Notes: generated from the letters alone by a model not told the origin. Positions 32,006 through 42,859 are shown, counted from the stretch's first letter. The stretch: DNA of 64,000 nucleotides from Lamellibrachia columna (GCA_963662155.1 OY759267.1:35692976-35756975), one strand, 5' to 3'. A program made the numbers and translations.

Positions 32006-33253
32006 TGCGAAGCGAAGCCAGCGACAGCGATTGATGTCGGCGGCAGCGCAAAACAAACAACAAGTTGATACTCGTTCATTGACATTGTTCACCTAATGTT
32101 TCTTGAGAATTGTCAAAGCAATTCTAAGTAGGTTTAAGCAGGCCCAGTTGGCATTTTCCCCTGGCGGCAGAAATTCGGGATCCACGACCGACCGCGTTAT
32201 ATCCGAATCCGCGTAATATTACATTACATCGTAAATATAATCGTTTTCGCGACGCGAAACCAACGAAAATACGAATTCGTCATCCGCATATGAAACGATG
32301 TTAAGTGGTGCGTAATAAATGTATGCTTCGGTCGAGATCGGTTGAAAGACGAGGTGATACAATTATTAATTCTACCTATTGTATTTTTCTGTGTTTTATC
32401 AGCTTACATACTACGTTTGTCAAATCATATACGTTTTCGGCTGCTCAGGTCCAGGTTATTATTTTCGATTCGTAGGCCTGTTGGTCCAGTACATCATCAT
32501 CGTAGTAGATCTATTCCATAACAAAATACGTATGTGTGTTTTATTCAGTTCAAGAGTCAAGAGGGTGTGACATTTAAAAATAATACACGTTGATGCTAGT
32601 ATACTCGTTTAATAAGTTCCATAAACTGCATATTGCCGTATAAGATAATGGTGCAAGCACACGGGGCTTCGACAGCGTTCTTGGTCTTGGTGCAGCGGGC
32701 GGGGGTCGCTGTTGTTTAGTAGCTCCCTGGTGGCAGATATGAGAACACCTAACGCGCCTCGCTTACAGCGCGGTCCGAAGTCGTGGACCCCGACTACCGC
32801 GTTATAACAAGGCTCGACTGTAGATGCAACGAGGTATGTAGCTAACTGATGAATAACCAAAAGTCACTTAGAATGTATTAGTATTACAAATGTATTGTTT
32901 TTCATTGTTAAACTTGATGTCAAGATCAATCTCAAAATGCAGCACGCTGTCACATGTACTTTCCCAAATGTTATCCTTGTCAAATATAAGGCTAATCTAC
33001 CAACTTAACACTGTGTAGATCTGAGACAGTTGTGTCCAGTGACATTACTTATTTTGTGTAATCATCACTATAGCAAGGGGTGGTATAGTAGTACTACACT
33101 ACCCCTAGCAGCAACACTAATTAAGTTCCAAGTTTCAACAGGGTTATCTGCCAGCTAGGGGTACTGTTGATCAACTGTCCATTTAGTAGGGGATTGGCCA
33201 ACATATAACATCTGCCATGACTTATCTTCTGCATCATTAGTTATAGAGGAAAT
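32006..33253. other. no gene seen; mixed-composition spacer
   Basis: 32006-32340 is CpG-rich and could hold a promoter for the following gene, but no convincing core elements were found. The remainder is unique AT-rich DNA. Confidence 0.4.
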
Positions 33254-33761
33254 TTGTTTGAGCAGGATATAGACGCGTTGAGTGCCCATATGAAAAGAGC
33301 ACGGAAACGGGAATATTGCAGAAGATGGATGTCGGAAAAGAGAATAAAGTCCAAAATAGATGCAGATACACGTGAATTAATTGGAGACACTTCCGAAAAT
33401 GAAACATCAGAAGATGTGACAGAATTTCAAGAAAGCAATAATGACCAAGTTGAGCATAACACAAATGCTGAACATGACCACAGTGATGAACATGACCACA
33501 GTGTTGAACATGACCACAGTGATGAACATGACCACAGTGATGAACATGACCACAGTGTTGAACATGACCACAGTGTTGAACATGACCACAGTGATGAACA
33601 TGACCACAGTGTTGAACATGACCACAGTGATGAACATGACCACCATAGTGACAATGTTACTAATGATGATTATGATGACAATGCATACAGTGATACTATT
33701 ACTGATGACATCCCTACTGACAGGGAAGTAGAATCATACAGTGAGAGTGAATCATCAGAAA
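33254..33761 (+). CDS. acidic His/Asp-repeat exon, unknown family
   Basis: ATG at 33254 opens a frame with a basic start (HMKRARKREYCRRWMSEKR), an acidic middle and an 18-bp (6-codon) tandem repeat giving EHDHSD/EHDHSV units about ten times (33470-33640), then YSESESSE. A donor 'AAAG|gtgagg' at 33762 makes it an exon rather than a complete ORF. The His-Asp repeats could bind metal, but this is only composition. It may be the 5' exon of the DUF4806-type gene that follows, or a separate gene; no phase-compatible acceptor could be proven. Confidence 0.5.
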
Positions 33762-33762
33762 G

Positions 33763-34135
33763 GTGAGGTCTGGCAGAAATCCTGCCGCCCAAATTGTGAA
33801 AAGACTCTTCGAAGAAATACAACATGAAGAGGAGTATACAACTCTACAAAGACATATTTATCATAGACGGCCAGATAATGCATACAGATCTAGTACTGTG
33901 AAGTGGTTTGTGTGGAGAATAGACAAGAAGACACATACAAATGCAGGATTTACCATTCACCAGGGGCTTTATTTATGCACCCATGTGATTCTCGGACTAT
34001 TGGTGGCTGCACAGTGCGGAGAACAAACTATGAAATGAAAATTGTTGAAGGAAAAGTCCTAACTAAGAGATGTATAAGGATGGACTCTGGCAGTGACATT
34101 GTGTTTATTCAGCTCCTTCATGACTACTGAGGTAC
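33763..34135 (+). pseudogene. decayed coding segment, unknown family
   Basis: Two overlapping plus-strand frames look protein-like in succession: VKRLFEEIQHEEEYTTLQRH and HIYHRRPDNAYRSSTVKW, then, one frame over, IGGCTVRRTNYEMKIVEGKV and LTKRCIRMDSGSDIVF. This suggests a frameshifted former exon. I do not recognise it. Confidence 0.3.
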
Positions 34136-34549
34136 ACACGCACACACACATGCTTACTTTGTTAATGTCCTTTGTAAAAAATCATATTGTATTATGTTAA
34201 TAGCCATGATATTTGAGCCACCTGTTATAACTAACATATTACAAACATTAAAATATAGAGATGAATAAAACATTCATATGTAATTTGTAAGGCATAGAAA
34301 TGCATGCTGCACATGAAAACAAAATCAGTTTTCCAGAACCTATGTATCAACTGATAGAAGCTTGGGCTATGTCATTGATTATGTATTAGTATGGGACAAA
34401 ACTGTGGAATTCGTTGAATGTCAGTGTAATTAATATTAAATTTTTCAATTATTTTAAAGCATAGAGAAAATATAAGCTTTGCCTGTGTAAAACTGTACAA
34501 GCTGATTTGTAAACAGTTTTGATTTGATTTCACATCTCCTTGGTTTCAG

Positions 34550-37500
34550 TGTAGCCATGCCATACTCTGTGGTTCTTTTCAAAGAAGGTGATGCTGTGGA
34601 AGTGGAATGCGTACCAACATCATGGATAGAAAAAAGAGGAGATGGGGTAAGTAATAAAAATGCAATTTTTGTGTGGAATACTAATTATGGCTTAATTGGT
34701 TATTTGCAGACATTACCCAGGCTGACTACATAAGAATTTGTTTTAGTGGAGAGGGGGAGGGTTCGTGTAAAAACATTTGGGTTATATTTTGAGAAAACCC
34801 GTGACAGAAAACGCAGCCAAAATATCAAATAGCCAAACTTTTTGTCTCTCAATATGTATACTTAAATACATCTACAAATAGACAAAGATAAGGTCAGTTT
34901 GTTACATTAACTATTTAATTTAATGTTAGTTATCTTTGTCATATTTGTTTAACTTGGCAGAAAATTTACTACTGGCCATCTGGAAATGACCAGAAGAAGA
35001 AAATAAAGAGGAATGAAATGCCTGACAAGGCGCAGTGGACAGCATACAATGTTCGCATCATAGGCAAAACTGGTAATGCACATTATTCATAGTTACATAT
35101 TAGATTCATGATATGTAAAGTAGAATATAGGAGGGGTGGTTTGTTGCAGTCATGTTCTCATGATAGAGAATTGTCAAAATGTGATTGTTTTTAGAATAAA
35201 AAACGCACCATTGGCTATTTTGTAATTAATTAGAAATGGAAAATGAGAAGGCCGACAACATTGTATATGCATGCTTTACAACAATTTACCAACAAATTAA
35301 CTCATGCTATTGTCATCAACCCATTTGTGAGTGTGTGACAACAGGCTTCATTGATTCTAAATGTATTGTATACTGCCAACCAATAATTGTTAAACATTTG
35401 TCCATTTAGGCAAGGAGATCCTTTGTTTTTGTTGTAAGTTGAGACATTTTCCTGATTAATTCAGAGTACCCCGACTATGAGACAGCTTCCAAGTATGCGA
35501 AAAAGGCAGAGGATACATCTAATGTTGAGCCAGATGAAGCACAGGGGAAGCGGCATTGCCGAAAGCCAAAACGCTACCAATCTCCTGATTCACCGGCAGT
35601 AGTTAGTGAAGAGTGTGGAGAAGATGGTAATGAAAATTAAAATGCCCCATCTCATATTTGCTTTTATCATCCAATATGTATATCTTCCCAGTAGAGCGGT
35701 CTGTAATGAGAGGTGTCTATATGTTACAGAATTTTAAAGATGACCAATACTTTTATCCAAACATTTGTACATGGCCTTTTTATTCAACTAAAATCAATTG
35801 TAAAATGTTATATCATACATTATTCAACATTCATAAGTATAGTGTGTACATGTGTTTGCAACACATTTCTTATTCTACCTTATTTGATGGGAAGTTAATG
35901 TGGTGTACATGTTTTCTATTTTCACAAATAATTTTGAAATGTGATTTGTGGACATTCTGTTGTTATGAAAGACTTTGGTGTCTGATTCTGGACAAATATC
36001 AATTTGATTGTAGGTTTAACTTCAAGAACATATCGGTATTCTACCAAGACAAACTCTGTACAACCCTGAAAATAGTTTCAGATTCAGAAGTTGAGGAAAC
36101 TCCAGATACTGTGGAAACAGTTGCACTCCCTCCACCTCCTTTCAGTTTCTCAGGTAACAATTATACAAAAATACATAAAATATAGTTAATGTTCAACAAA
36201 GGACAGTGGAACTTGATTAATCCTGACACCTTGATACCCACTGTATGTGTCTGGATTAACGAGCTATGATTTTAATATCAAAAGTATCGTGCATTTACTG
36301 TACACATGTCTATCACACTTGTTGAATACTATAACATAATGTGGACATTAAATGTCATCTGATTCACTTGTACAGGTCTAATGGCTATTTATTGAAGAAG
36401 TCTGAGTTTTGTCTGCTTGGTTTCTCTATATCTACTATTGTAAGAATTTGATGTCTCTGTCCAAATGTATATCCTAAATATTTCATGTCACTGACTTTCA
36501 TGTCAAATAAACTAATAGATAATAATATATAATTGTAACATTTATGTTCAATACAGCACTGGATACTGAAAGTGGCAGTGATTTGCCCAGAGGTAAATCT
36601 TCTAAGCGTACAGAGCCACCACTTCGACCTAGTTGCAGTTCATCCCAGGCCCAACTTAAGCTGCCGCAAGTTCTCGGCAAACAACAACGTCCACAGGGTG
36701 ATGGACTGCAAATGGAGAGTCCTGGCAGATCACAGATGATGTCGAGCTCCTTCTGCATTCAAGGTACTCCTTTATGCTTCTTTACATGTAGGCCGTTTTA
36801 AGTGCTAATATACCATTGGTCTTTCCCTACTCAGGGGACCCCATGGGAAAATTTGACACTGTTTTTTTCCTCCTTGTCACCCCATTAAATAAGCATCATT
36901 CAATTAAATAAATGCCCCTTTTCTTACCATTTGGGGGTTGCTGGCAGGGGGAGGACCCAACTAAAATTGCTGGCATTGGTCATTCCATAATCAGGGAACC
37001 CCAAATGAAGATTTGACACTCTTTTTAGCCTTGGCACAATTCCCATAAATAAATGTACTTCTTTCTCACCCTTTGGGGATTGCTTGCAGGGGGAAGCCCC
37101 ACCTAAAATTGCTTGCATCGGTTCAAGCGGATATAGTTTTTTCAGTTCTGGCCAAGCTAGAGAAACTGGAGAAAACAATGCAGGAGATAAAATTATCTCT
37201 CGTCACTTCACAGCCAGATGATGACTTGACATTAGACACCATTCTGCCTAATGGCAAGAAACTGAACACACTCAATGAACTGAGCAATTTTGAAAAACAG
37301 TTGGGTGAAGATGATGACATAAGGAATTGATTTAGTATGTTTAAGATATGTTTGAGTCAATTATAAAGTGGCATTGCTTTTTTACTGTATTTTTGAAGCA
37401 ACCTTAGAGTCTAAATTAATTTGGAAAGCTTTCTATACAGAACCTATTTCTAGGAATTATTGTGACATTTCAAATTATGCTTAAAGGTGTGAAATATAAA

Positions 37501-38049
37501 TTATTTCATGAATGTATGAATATCAAAATGGTCCAGCTTCATAATTGTTTAGTCAATAATGTTTGTGTTCCTTCAAGACAAGTTCACTTCATATAGCTAC
37601 AGATACTCTGACTGTAACTGATTGTTGGTCCAACATTATAACATGGGAAGCAAAAGGTTAAAATAATATAACAAAAAATAAATTACCTATTTATTATTGG
37701 TTTAGGAATAAAAATTTGCTTGTGAGTGACAATAATGAGTTTCTGCAAGTGCATACATACATATGTACGTGTGTGCGCGCGTGCGTGCATGCATGCATGC
37801 AAACAATTTTATAATATAGAAATGATCAAACTTTGTTCTTTTAAAATAGAGTTGTCATTTTATATAAAATATATATTTATTTTACACAGATTCAAATTCT
37901 TTCGTCACTAGAGGGTGCAAGCCTTGCTAGATCCTGCAGGGCCATTATGCGGTCACTGATGACTCATGGCCTTATGAGTTTGTTCGGTGTTATGTGGCAA
38001 AAGGGAAAACTACCCTTTCGAGACCATCTGCTGTGCAAAGTGGTCTCAA
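34550..38049 (+). CDS. DUF4806-type protein, 8 exons
   Basis: Exons (all GT-AG with matching phases except the last junction): 34550-34646, 34961-35072, 35465-35626, 36082-36153, 36557-36763, 37146-about 37327, 37890-38049. ATG at 34558 gives MPYSVVLFKEGDAVEVECVP, TSWIE, then KIYYWPSGN and WTAYNVRIIGKT. This is the N-terminal module found ahead of DUF4806 in many invertebrate proteins ('Y-x-V-V-x-F ... V-x-x-x-x-W ... Y-W-P ... W-x-x-x-x-V-R-I-[IL]-G'). A linker of low-complexity Ser/Pro/Gln follows. Then come LPNGKKLNTLNELSNFEKQL and, in the last exon, LEGASLARSCRAIMRSLMTH, GLMSLFGVMWQKGKLPFRD, which is DUF4806 itself. Function of the family is unknown. Exon 7 has no usable donor: it meets a TGA at 37328 and 'aag|gaattg' stands where AG|GT is needed, so the domain may be cut in this copy. 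Confidence 0.75.
36815..37120. repeat. ~155-bp tandem duplication in a DUF4806 intron
   Basis: 'tggtctttccctactcaggg' ... 'gaaaatttgacactg' ... 'aataaatgcccctt' at 36815 is repeated with changes at 36975 ('tggtcattccataatcaggg' ... 'gaagatttgacactc'). Both copies end 'ttgctggcaggggga' / 'ttgcttgcaggggga', each an acceptor-like site just before the real exon 37146. Confidence 0.8.
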
Positions 38050-38169
38050 GTAAGTATATTTCCATTGACCTGTGTGCTTATTATATTATCATGATCTTAC
38101 TATAAGCAATAGTTGTTTATTGATTACTAAACAATTTTTTTTCTAACAAATTCCCTTAACTTACAAAAT

Positions 38170-38188
38170 CGTGGGCGCATGAATACAC
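38170..38188. other. 19-bp junction marker shared with the 50-58 kb array
   Basis: CGTGGGCGCATGAATACAC occurs here and in the array units (for example 51359-51377), where it is fused directly to the transposase 5' region. Sequence to its left differs completely between the two settings. It therefore marks either the left end of this transposon copy or a deletion breakpoint. Confidence 0.7.
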
Positions 38189-38414
38189 AGCTATTTTTTT
38201 GTAAATATTGACGGGCATCGCACATGGGGGCATTTTAAAAGAGCTGGAGGCATGTGATTTTGATAAACGTTGGTGAGCATGTCAATGAGATGATGGCAGT
38301 TGCTGCACATTTATTTCAGAATTTTTGATGGTCAGGTTTTTTTATAATCAGACAAAACGTTAACATGGCCACCAATGCAATTCCCAACTGTGGTCTGACT
38401 CCAAATAGAGTGTC

Positions 38415-38894
38415 ATGGCAACGGAAACAGAAAACATGGATGTTGATTTTTGTAAAAAGTACACTGCAAAATTACAAGAAAAGGTGGTATTGTCTGCCAA
38501 TGGGCAGTGTCAGTTGTGGACAGGGTGCAAAAAAGGGAAATTCAGTGACTATGGTGTGATTAATTGCCGTTTTGAGTGTGGCTACAGAACGGTTACAGTG
38601 CATCGTTTAAGTTATATGCTTGAACACAAAATGACACGTGTTGAACCTGGCTTAGATGCCAGTCATCTTTGTCATAACAGTCTGTGTCTGACAGCAAGTC
38701 ATATCTCTATGGAGCCACATTCCATAAATAACAACAGGCAATATTGTGTTAGTCAAAATGTATGCTTTGGTCATGCACCATATCCAAAGTGTATGTTGCA
38801 ATTCAAGGTATTTCAATGGCAATGCAATAGTAAAACCTACATTTTTCTAGATGTGTTGAATCCTTCAGTTTTTTCAAAGTGTCGTCTGCTGTAG
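38415..38894 (+). CDS. I-PpoI-like His-Me finger endonuclease
   Basis: A single open frame from ATG 38415 (an earlier ATG at 38365 is out of frame). Residues 31-36 (QCQLWTG), 62-67 (VHRLSY), 83-91 (SHLCHNSLC), 96-111 (HISMEPHSINNNRQYC) and 117-126 (CFGHAPYPKC) form the zinc-binding-loop homing endonuclease fold. Relative to the putative general base His84, Cys86, Cys91, His96, Asn105, Cys111 and His120 lie at +2, +7, +12, +21, +27 and +36. These are the same offsets as the zinc ligands and metal-binding Asn of I-PpoI (His98, Asn119). Cys32, Cys117 and Cys126 complete two zinc sites. All catalytic and zinc residues are present and the frame is clean over the domain. After about residue 131 ('CAAG|gtattt') the tail is probably read-through or an alternative exon. 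It predicts a nuclear DNA nickase/double-strand endonuclease. It converges on the transposase gene (minus strand, 3' end at 39119). Confidence 0.85.
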   Translation: MATETENMDVDFCKKYTAKLQEKVVLSANGQCQLWTGCKKGKFSDYGVINCRFECGYRTVTVHRLSYMLEHKMTRVEPGLDASHLCHNSLCLTASHISMEPHSINNNRQYCVSQNVCFGHAPYPKCMLQFKVFQWQCNSKTYIFLDVLNPSVFSKCRLL

Positions 38895-39118
38895 TCAATC
38901 TTATGCAGTTGTGTATGTCAGCAAATGCTGAGTGATGTCTTCGAATGTCGATTGATGTATAGCTCACAAGGTGGCACCATGTGCCAGTCATGGTCCATTG
39001 TCTGTTGGTGGTTTCTTGTATTGTGGTTGCAGGTCTATGAGTGATGAAACTGGGAGAAAATAGAAAGTTCACATTTGTAAGAAGTGTTCTGTTTTCTGTT
39101 TGTTTCATAATCTACCCT

Positions 39119-41506
39119 CTACTTTCTGCTGGCATAACTGTGATCAGCAGACTTTCGTGATCGCAATGAATAAAGATGATCTTCCCTGTTTGCAGTTGGC
39201 AGTGTTGTCTTTCTGCGGCGACTCCTTGTGACCACTGGCTTAACTACTGCTGCTGGCGTTTCTGAAGCTGGCCTTTTCTTCCCTTTACGAGTAGATGGTT
39301 TTGGATCAAGCTGACACTTCAGGTATCGATCTTCTGGACGGCGGTTTCTGTTTGAATCGAAGTAGTTCTGCATGCGCTTTAACTTGGTATGACGGATATG
39401 CAGACACACTGATGATCGACGTTTGTATTGTCTCTGGTATTCCACCTCATGCTGGATTTGCTTGACAGCTCTAGCGACCTGTCCACCTCTCGTAATAGGA
39501 CAATGTACATTCTCCAACTTGCGCAGCATTGAATTCCCCGCTCCATAATTTATGCGATCGATCACTGAACTCACTCGTCCATGTGCATTTCTACTGAATT
39601 TAACATTCTTCGGCAATGAAGCACTGAATGATCGGTTAATGGATTCATTCTTGTCAGTTGTAAGTCTGTGTCGTGTCATCTGGAGTGCTGAATTTCCAAG
39701 TCGCATTTCTATTAATCCTTTAAGTGTTGCTCGGTCTTCATCTGTCATATTGAGTCGTGTCAGGCCACATGCCTTCAAATGCTGTGACCTTTTCCACCAG
39801 TTGTTTCGCTTGCCTCCACGACAGACAATTCCATGTCGGTGGGTGACAGTTCTGACATGAGCCAGAATAACAGTCCAGTGTTGCTTGGTTTATTTTTGGC
39901 ATCTTAGTAGTTGTCATTCTTATGTCACCAGCATAAAGTGTGGCCTTTTCCACCAGTTGTTTCGCTTGCCTCCACGACAGACAATTCCATGTCGGTGGGT
40001 GACAGTTCTGACATGAGCCAGAATAACAGTCCAGTGTTGCTTGGATTATCTTTGGCATCTTAGTAGTTATCATTCTAATGTCACCAGCATAAAGTGTAGA
40101 TTTTCTGGCATCGTGTTCTTACATCCTCTGCAAAAATTTTCTTGTTTTCAGCTCTCACCATGGCATTCTCTCCCGGGAACATTCTGGATGAGAAAGATGC
40201 TCTCATGATATGTCAGAACTGTGTCTGACCGAGATGTGTTGTGTCAGCCTGCCGTTCTGCCGCGACTGTTGGCATGGCATCCTGTAACCCATGAAATGCT
40301 TTCGCATCACCGTCTGTTGCAACGAATTTTAGTCCGACCTGTTGTTGGGCAAAGCTCACTCCGATTTGGCGGCCTATTTCATATTCTGACATTGGATCGA
40401 CCACACGAATCGTGGCTGTACATCCTTGATGGCCTGTGCACGACACATTTTGACCTTGATTGCGAAGTGATGAGCCTAGTTTGCATAGCTTGTTTTCCAT
40501 GTGAAAACCTAGAATCTCATGCTTGTCCGTCTGCCATTCAATCGCGGTTCCCACTGCTTGACTTGCACTCTGTCCACAACCGTAGCTGTTTTTCAGGGAT
40601 GTTGAGTTGTACCTCACATCCATGCTTATATTGATTGGTGCATTTGCTGGAAGACCACGCAAAACATTTATCTCTGGTTTTTTCCCTCTTCTGCTGTAGG
40701 TCATCAGTCGTGGACTGAGAAGTAATTGTGGCAACCCGGTTGGATGTCCTTTGCATCCCGCTTCGACTTGGGGGAGGTGTGTTTGTTGTGGGCAGAATGT
40801 GTCGCAACTTTGTGTTTCCCATCGTTGTATCTTGTAGTCCTACATGGATGGCTACATTTGGAGCACACGGTTTCTGACCACGACTGCCCGTGTTTACTTC
40901 GGAATACAGTTTATACATACGTGACTTGTAGTGACAGGCTGTACAGGACAATGACTGTTGCCAACACAAACCAAATTTTTTCTCATGCACTTCGAAGTGT
41001 GGAAGAATACATGTGTCCTCTCTGCTAGCATGCTCTTTAAAGCAATCATTCCACATTGCTGCATTTTTGTCCACACTAAGTAGACGCATTCCAGAAACTG
41101 CATGAGTATCTGTCTGTACGTCAGCTTGAAGATAGATGACTGTTAGGTCAGGGCATTGATCAAGCTGTGGCCGTAGAATTTTGCTCGTGCCTGGCCGACC
41201 CTCTGCGTCTGAAACTGCCAGCAATCCTGAAGGAGTGGTTTGCACCACTCTGTCAAAGTCATCCTGGCTTAGCCGTGGCAACCAAACCCCACTGTTAACC
41301 CCATTGGGTTCCTGTTGGATTGCTGCATCTGATGGTTTGTGGTAACAATGGCCGGTCTTGAAGCCACCAATTTTCATCTTAATTCCACCAGCAGGTGGAC
41401 ATTTCTCCTCACTCTTTCTACTACTACTACTACTACTATCATGTGTTGTCTCCTCCATTGTAAAATCCCAGGTAAATCCAAGTAAAATTACTAATGAAAG
41501 TGACAA
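39119..41506 (-). pseudogene. Mutator-like DDE transposase gene, frameshifted
   Basis: Minus strand, from MEETTHDSSS (ATG near 41458; an upstream in-frame ATG at 41506) to the stop at 39119. The N-terminal part (41506-about 40690) contains Cys motifs CWQQSLSCTACHYKSRMYK. The RNase H-like core has INISMDVRYNSTSLKNSYGC (first Asp near 40619), NKLCKLGSS, CTGHQGCTATI and FVATDGDAKAFHGLQDAM (second Asp near 40313). The third acidic residue lies in TTDKNESINRSF (about 39646), followed by PKNVKFSRNAHGRVSSVIDR. The basic tail has RKGKKRP and VTRSRRRK. This is the Mutator-like transposase family of animal genomes. Damage: a +1 shift near an A6 run (about 40685), TGA at about 40213-40215, a 156-bp internal duplication and a shift near 39810. 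Cut-and-paste activity is lost in this copy. Confidence 0.82.
39786..40097. repeat. 156-bp in-frame tandem duplication inside the transposase
   Basis: The segment beginning 'ccttttccaccagttgttt' and encoding (minus strand) ATLDCYSGSCQNCHPPTW is present twice, starts 156 bp apart (52 codons), with only a few differences. It duplicates the Cys-rich zinc-ribbon-like part between the second Asp and the Glu. Confidence 0.93.
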
Positions 41507-41559
41507 AACCGTTATCTGAATGCAAACACGTCTAATACGCCTGAGAAAACAGATGACAG

Positions 41560-41985
41560 TGACAGGAGACCGGCATATTAGGGGAGGGGGGGGGTGGGGA
41601 CATATTCAAACTAGTGCAGCCTCCCTCTGATAAGTTACATCAAAGCAGAACAAGTCACATTATAATATAATTACTTAGCAGTCAACTTTTGTTTATTTCA
41701 GTTAATTAGACACAGTCACCTTTACTCAAGTCCATGTGAAGAGCACACATGTATTGGGAGTTGAGAAAATCCTGGACAGGCCCAGCTGTTATCTGATATG
41801 GCCTAGTGAGCTGACGTAACTGTTTCACATGGAAGGTGAGTTGTTTTTGAGGACTCCACTAAGTAGGTTATGTAATGTTATGCAATTCGACAAGTTGCGG
41901 TGTCTGGCTTTTCAGTAATCCACACTCAAAGGTGATATTTGGGTCTGTTTACATAGGTGTATTGTGGCACCAGGTAAAAAAATAT
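41560..41985. mobile_element. transposase 5' flank / right end of the element
   Basis: Upstream of the transposase start lie a G-run ('ggggaggggggggg') and a 400-bp AT-rich flank ending 'gtattgtggcaccaggtaaaa'. The same flank follows every transposase 5' fragment in the 50-58 kb array. In the array it joins directly to the next unit ('aattattataactttcag'); here and at 58785 it joins LINE-derived DNA. The outer element boundary is therefore inferred at about 41980. Confidence 0.65.
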
Positions 41986-41989
41986 ACTT

Positions 41990-42410
41990 TCCTTTTCAGA
42001 TTTTTCAAAATGTTTCTGTCCAACATGAATCCCTCTACCTTTCCCCGAGCATTCGCTCCCTGTTGTATCCGGCATCGCATTTCTACCTCTGAATGCTCAT
42101 CCTCATTAACCATTCCTCCACGTTACACAAAGCCATCCACTTGGTTGAACTCCTCATCATCCAAACTAATGTTCAAGTCCTCTCTCTGATGTCAAACACA
42201 CATCTCTTCTGTCTTCTCCCGGCTCATTATCGGTCCGTGCTTCTTGAACATCCTCTTCCATTGCTCCAACACTTCCTGTAGTTCTTGTTTTTTGTCTGCT
42301 ATCATGGCCAGATCGTTTGCATACATCCCCTTTCTGAGAACATCCTTCATGCTGATCTTCCTGCTGATTAGTGCCACCACCATGATAAAGAGTAAAGGGT
42401 CATTTCCGTG
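41990..42410 (-). mobile_element. RTE-like LINE fragment, copy a
   Basis: Minus strand: YANDLAMIADKKQELQEVLE (the family has Y/F-A-D-D-L, here Asp is changed to Asn), WKRMFKKHGPIMSREKTEEM, and, at the 3' side, the beginning of the thumb region. It is cut at about 41990 where it meets the transposon flank. Nearly identical to 48785-49205 and 58795-59205. Confidence 0.8.
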
Positions 42411-42678
42411 CCTCTAACCGATGTTAACTTTAAACTCTTCCGACAACCCATATCCAACCACAACTCTTGTTTTTGTTCTCAGGAACATGACAGTTATGGG
42501 TGTTGCACGCCATGACACAGAACTTACTAAATACAACCAACTCATTACAAAGTCAGACTCCCAGATAAGTCAGACTCCCAGATAAATTATTTTGTAATTT
42601 TTGTAAACTATTATAATGATCAAACTACAACACTGACTGATATGTATTGCCTGTATAGACTTGATGTCATCATTCCAG

Positions 42679-42832
42679 GTGCCACCATCAAACCTCAGTC
42701 ACAACATGACTACATCAGTGGACGACACAGAGCCATTCGATTACACAACAATTGACGTACCAGCAGTAAAGACGACAGGACGGCGTCGGTGTCACCTGGG
42801 ACAAACCACACAAGGATGAGAACATCGGCAGC
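42679..42832 (+). pseudogene. exon of unknown gene, copy a (frame broken)
   Basis: Same exon as 59471-59643 with acceptor 'catcattccag' and donor gtaagt kept, but 19 bp shorter (losses after 'cctcagtcacaa' and within 'aagacgtcacgac'), so the frame is destroyed. Confidence 0.65.
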
Positions 42833-42859
42833 GTAAGTTCTTGGCTCATGCTGATTATT

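Noticed and set aside
33407..33654. Antisense Met/Val/Phe and Cys/Ser/Leu repeat ORFs
   Set aside because: Opposite-strand shadows of the EHDHS coding repeat.
35658..36185. 175-residue ORF with Cys/Phe/Tyr-rich sequence
   Set aside because: Lies mostly in an intron of the DUF4806 gene; only its last part (36082-36153) is exon, supported by phase.
38040..38188. Terminal inverted repeat at the left edge of the transposon
   Set aside because: I compared the marker at 38170 with the flank near 41980 and found no inverted match, so termini are not claimed.
38365..38559. Alternative ATG and frame ahead of the endonuclease
   Set aside because: Out of frame with the zinc/His-Me motifs and without recognisable content.
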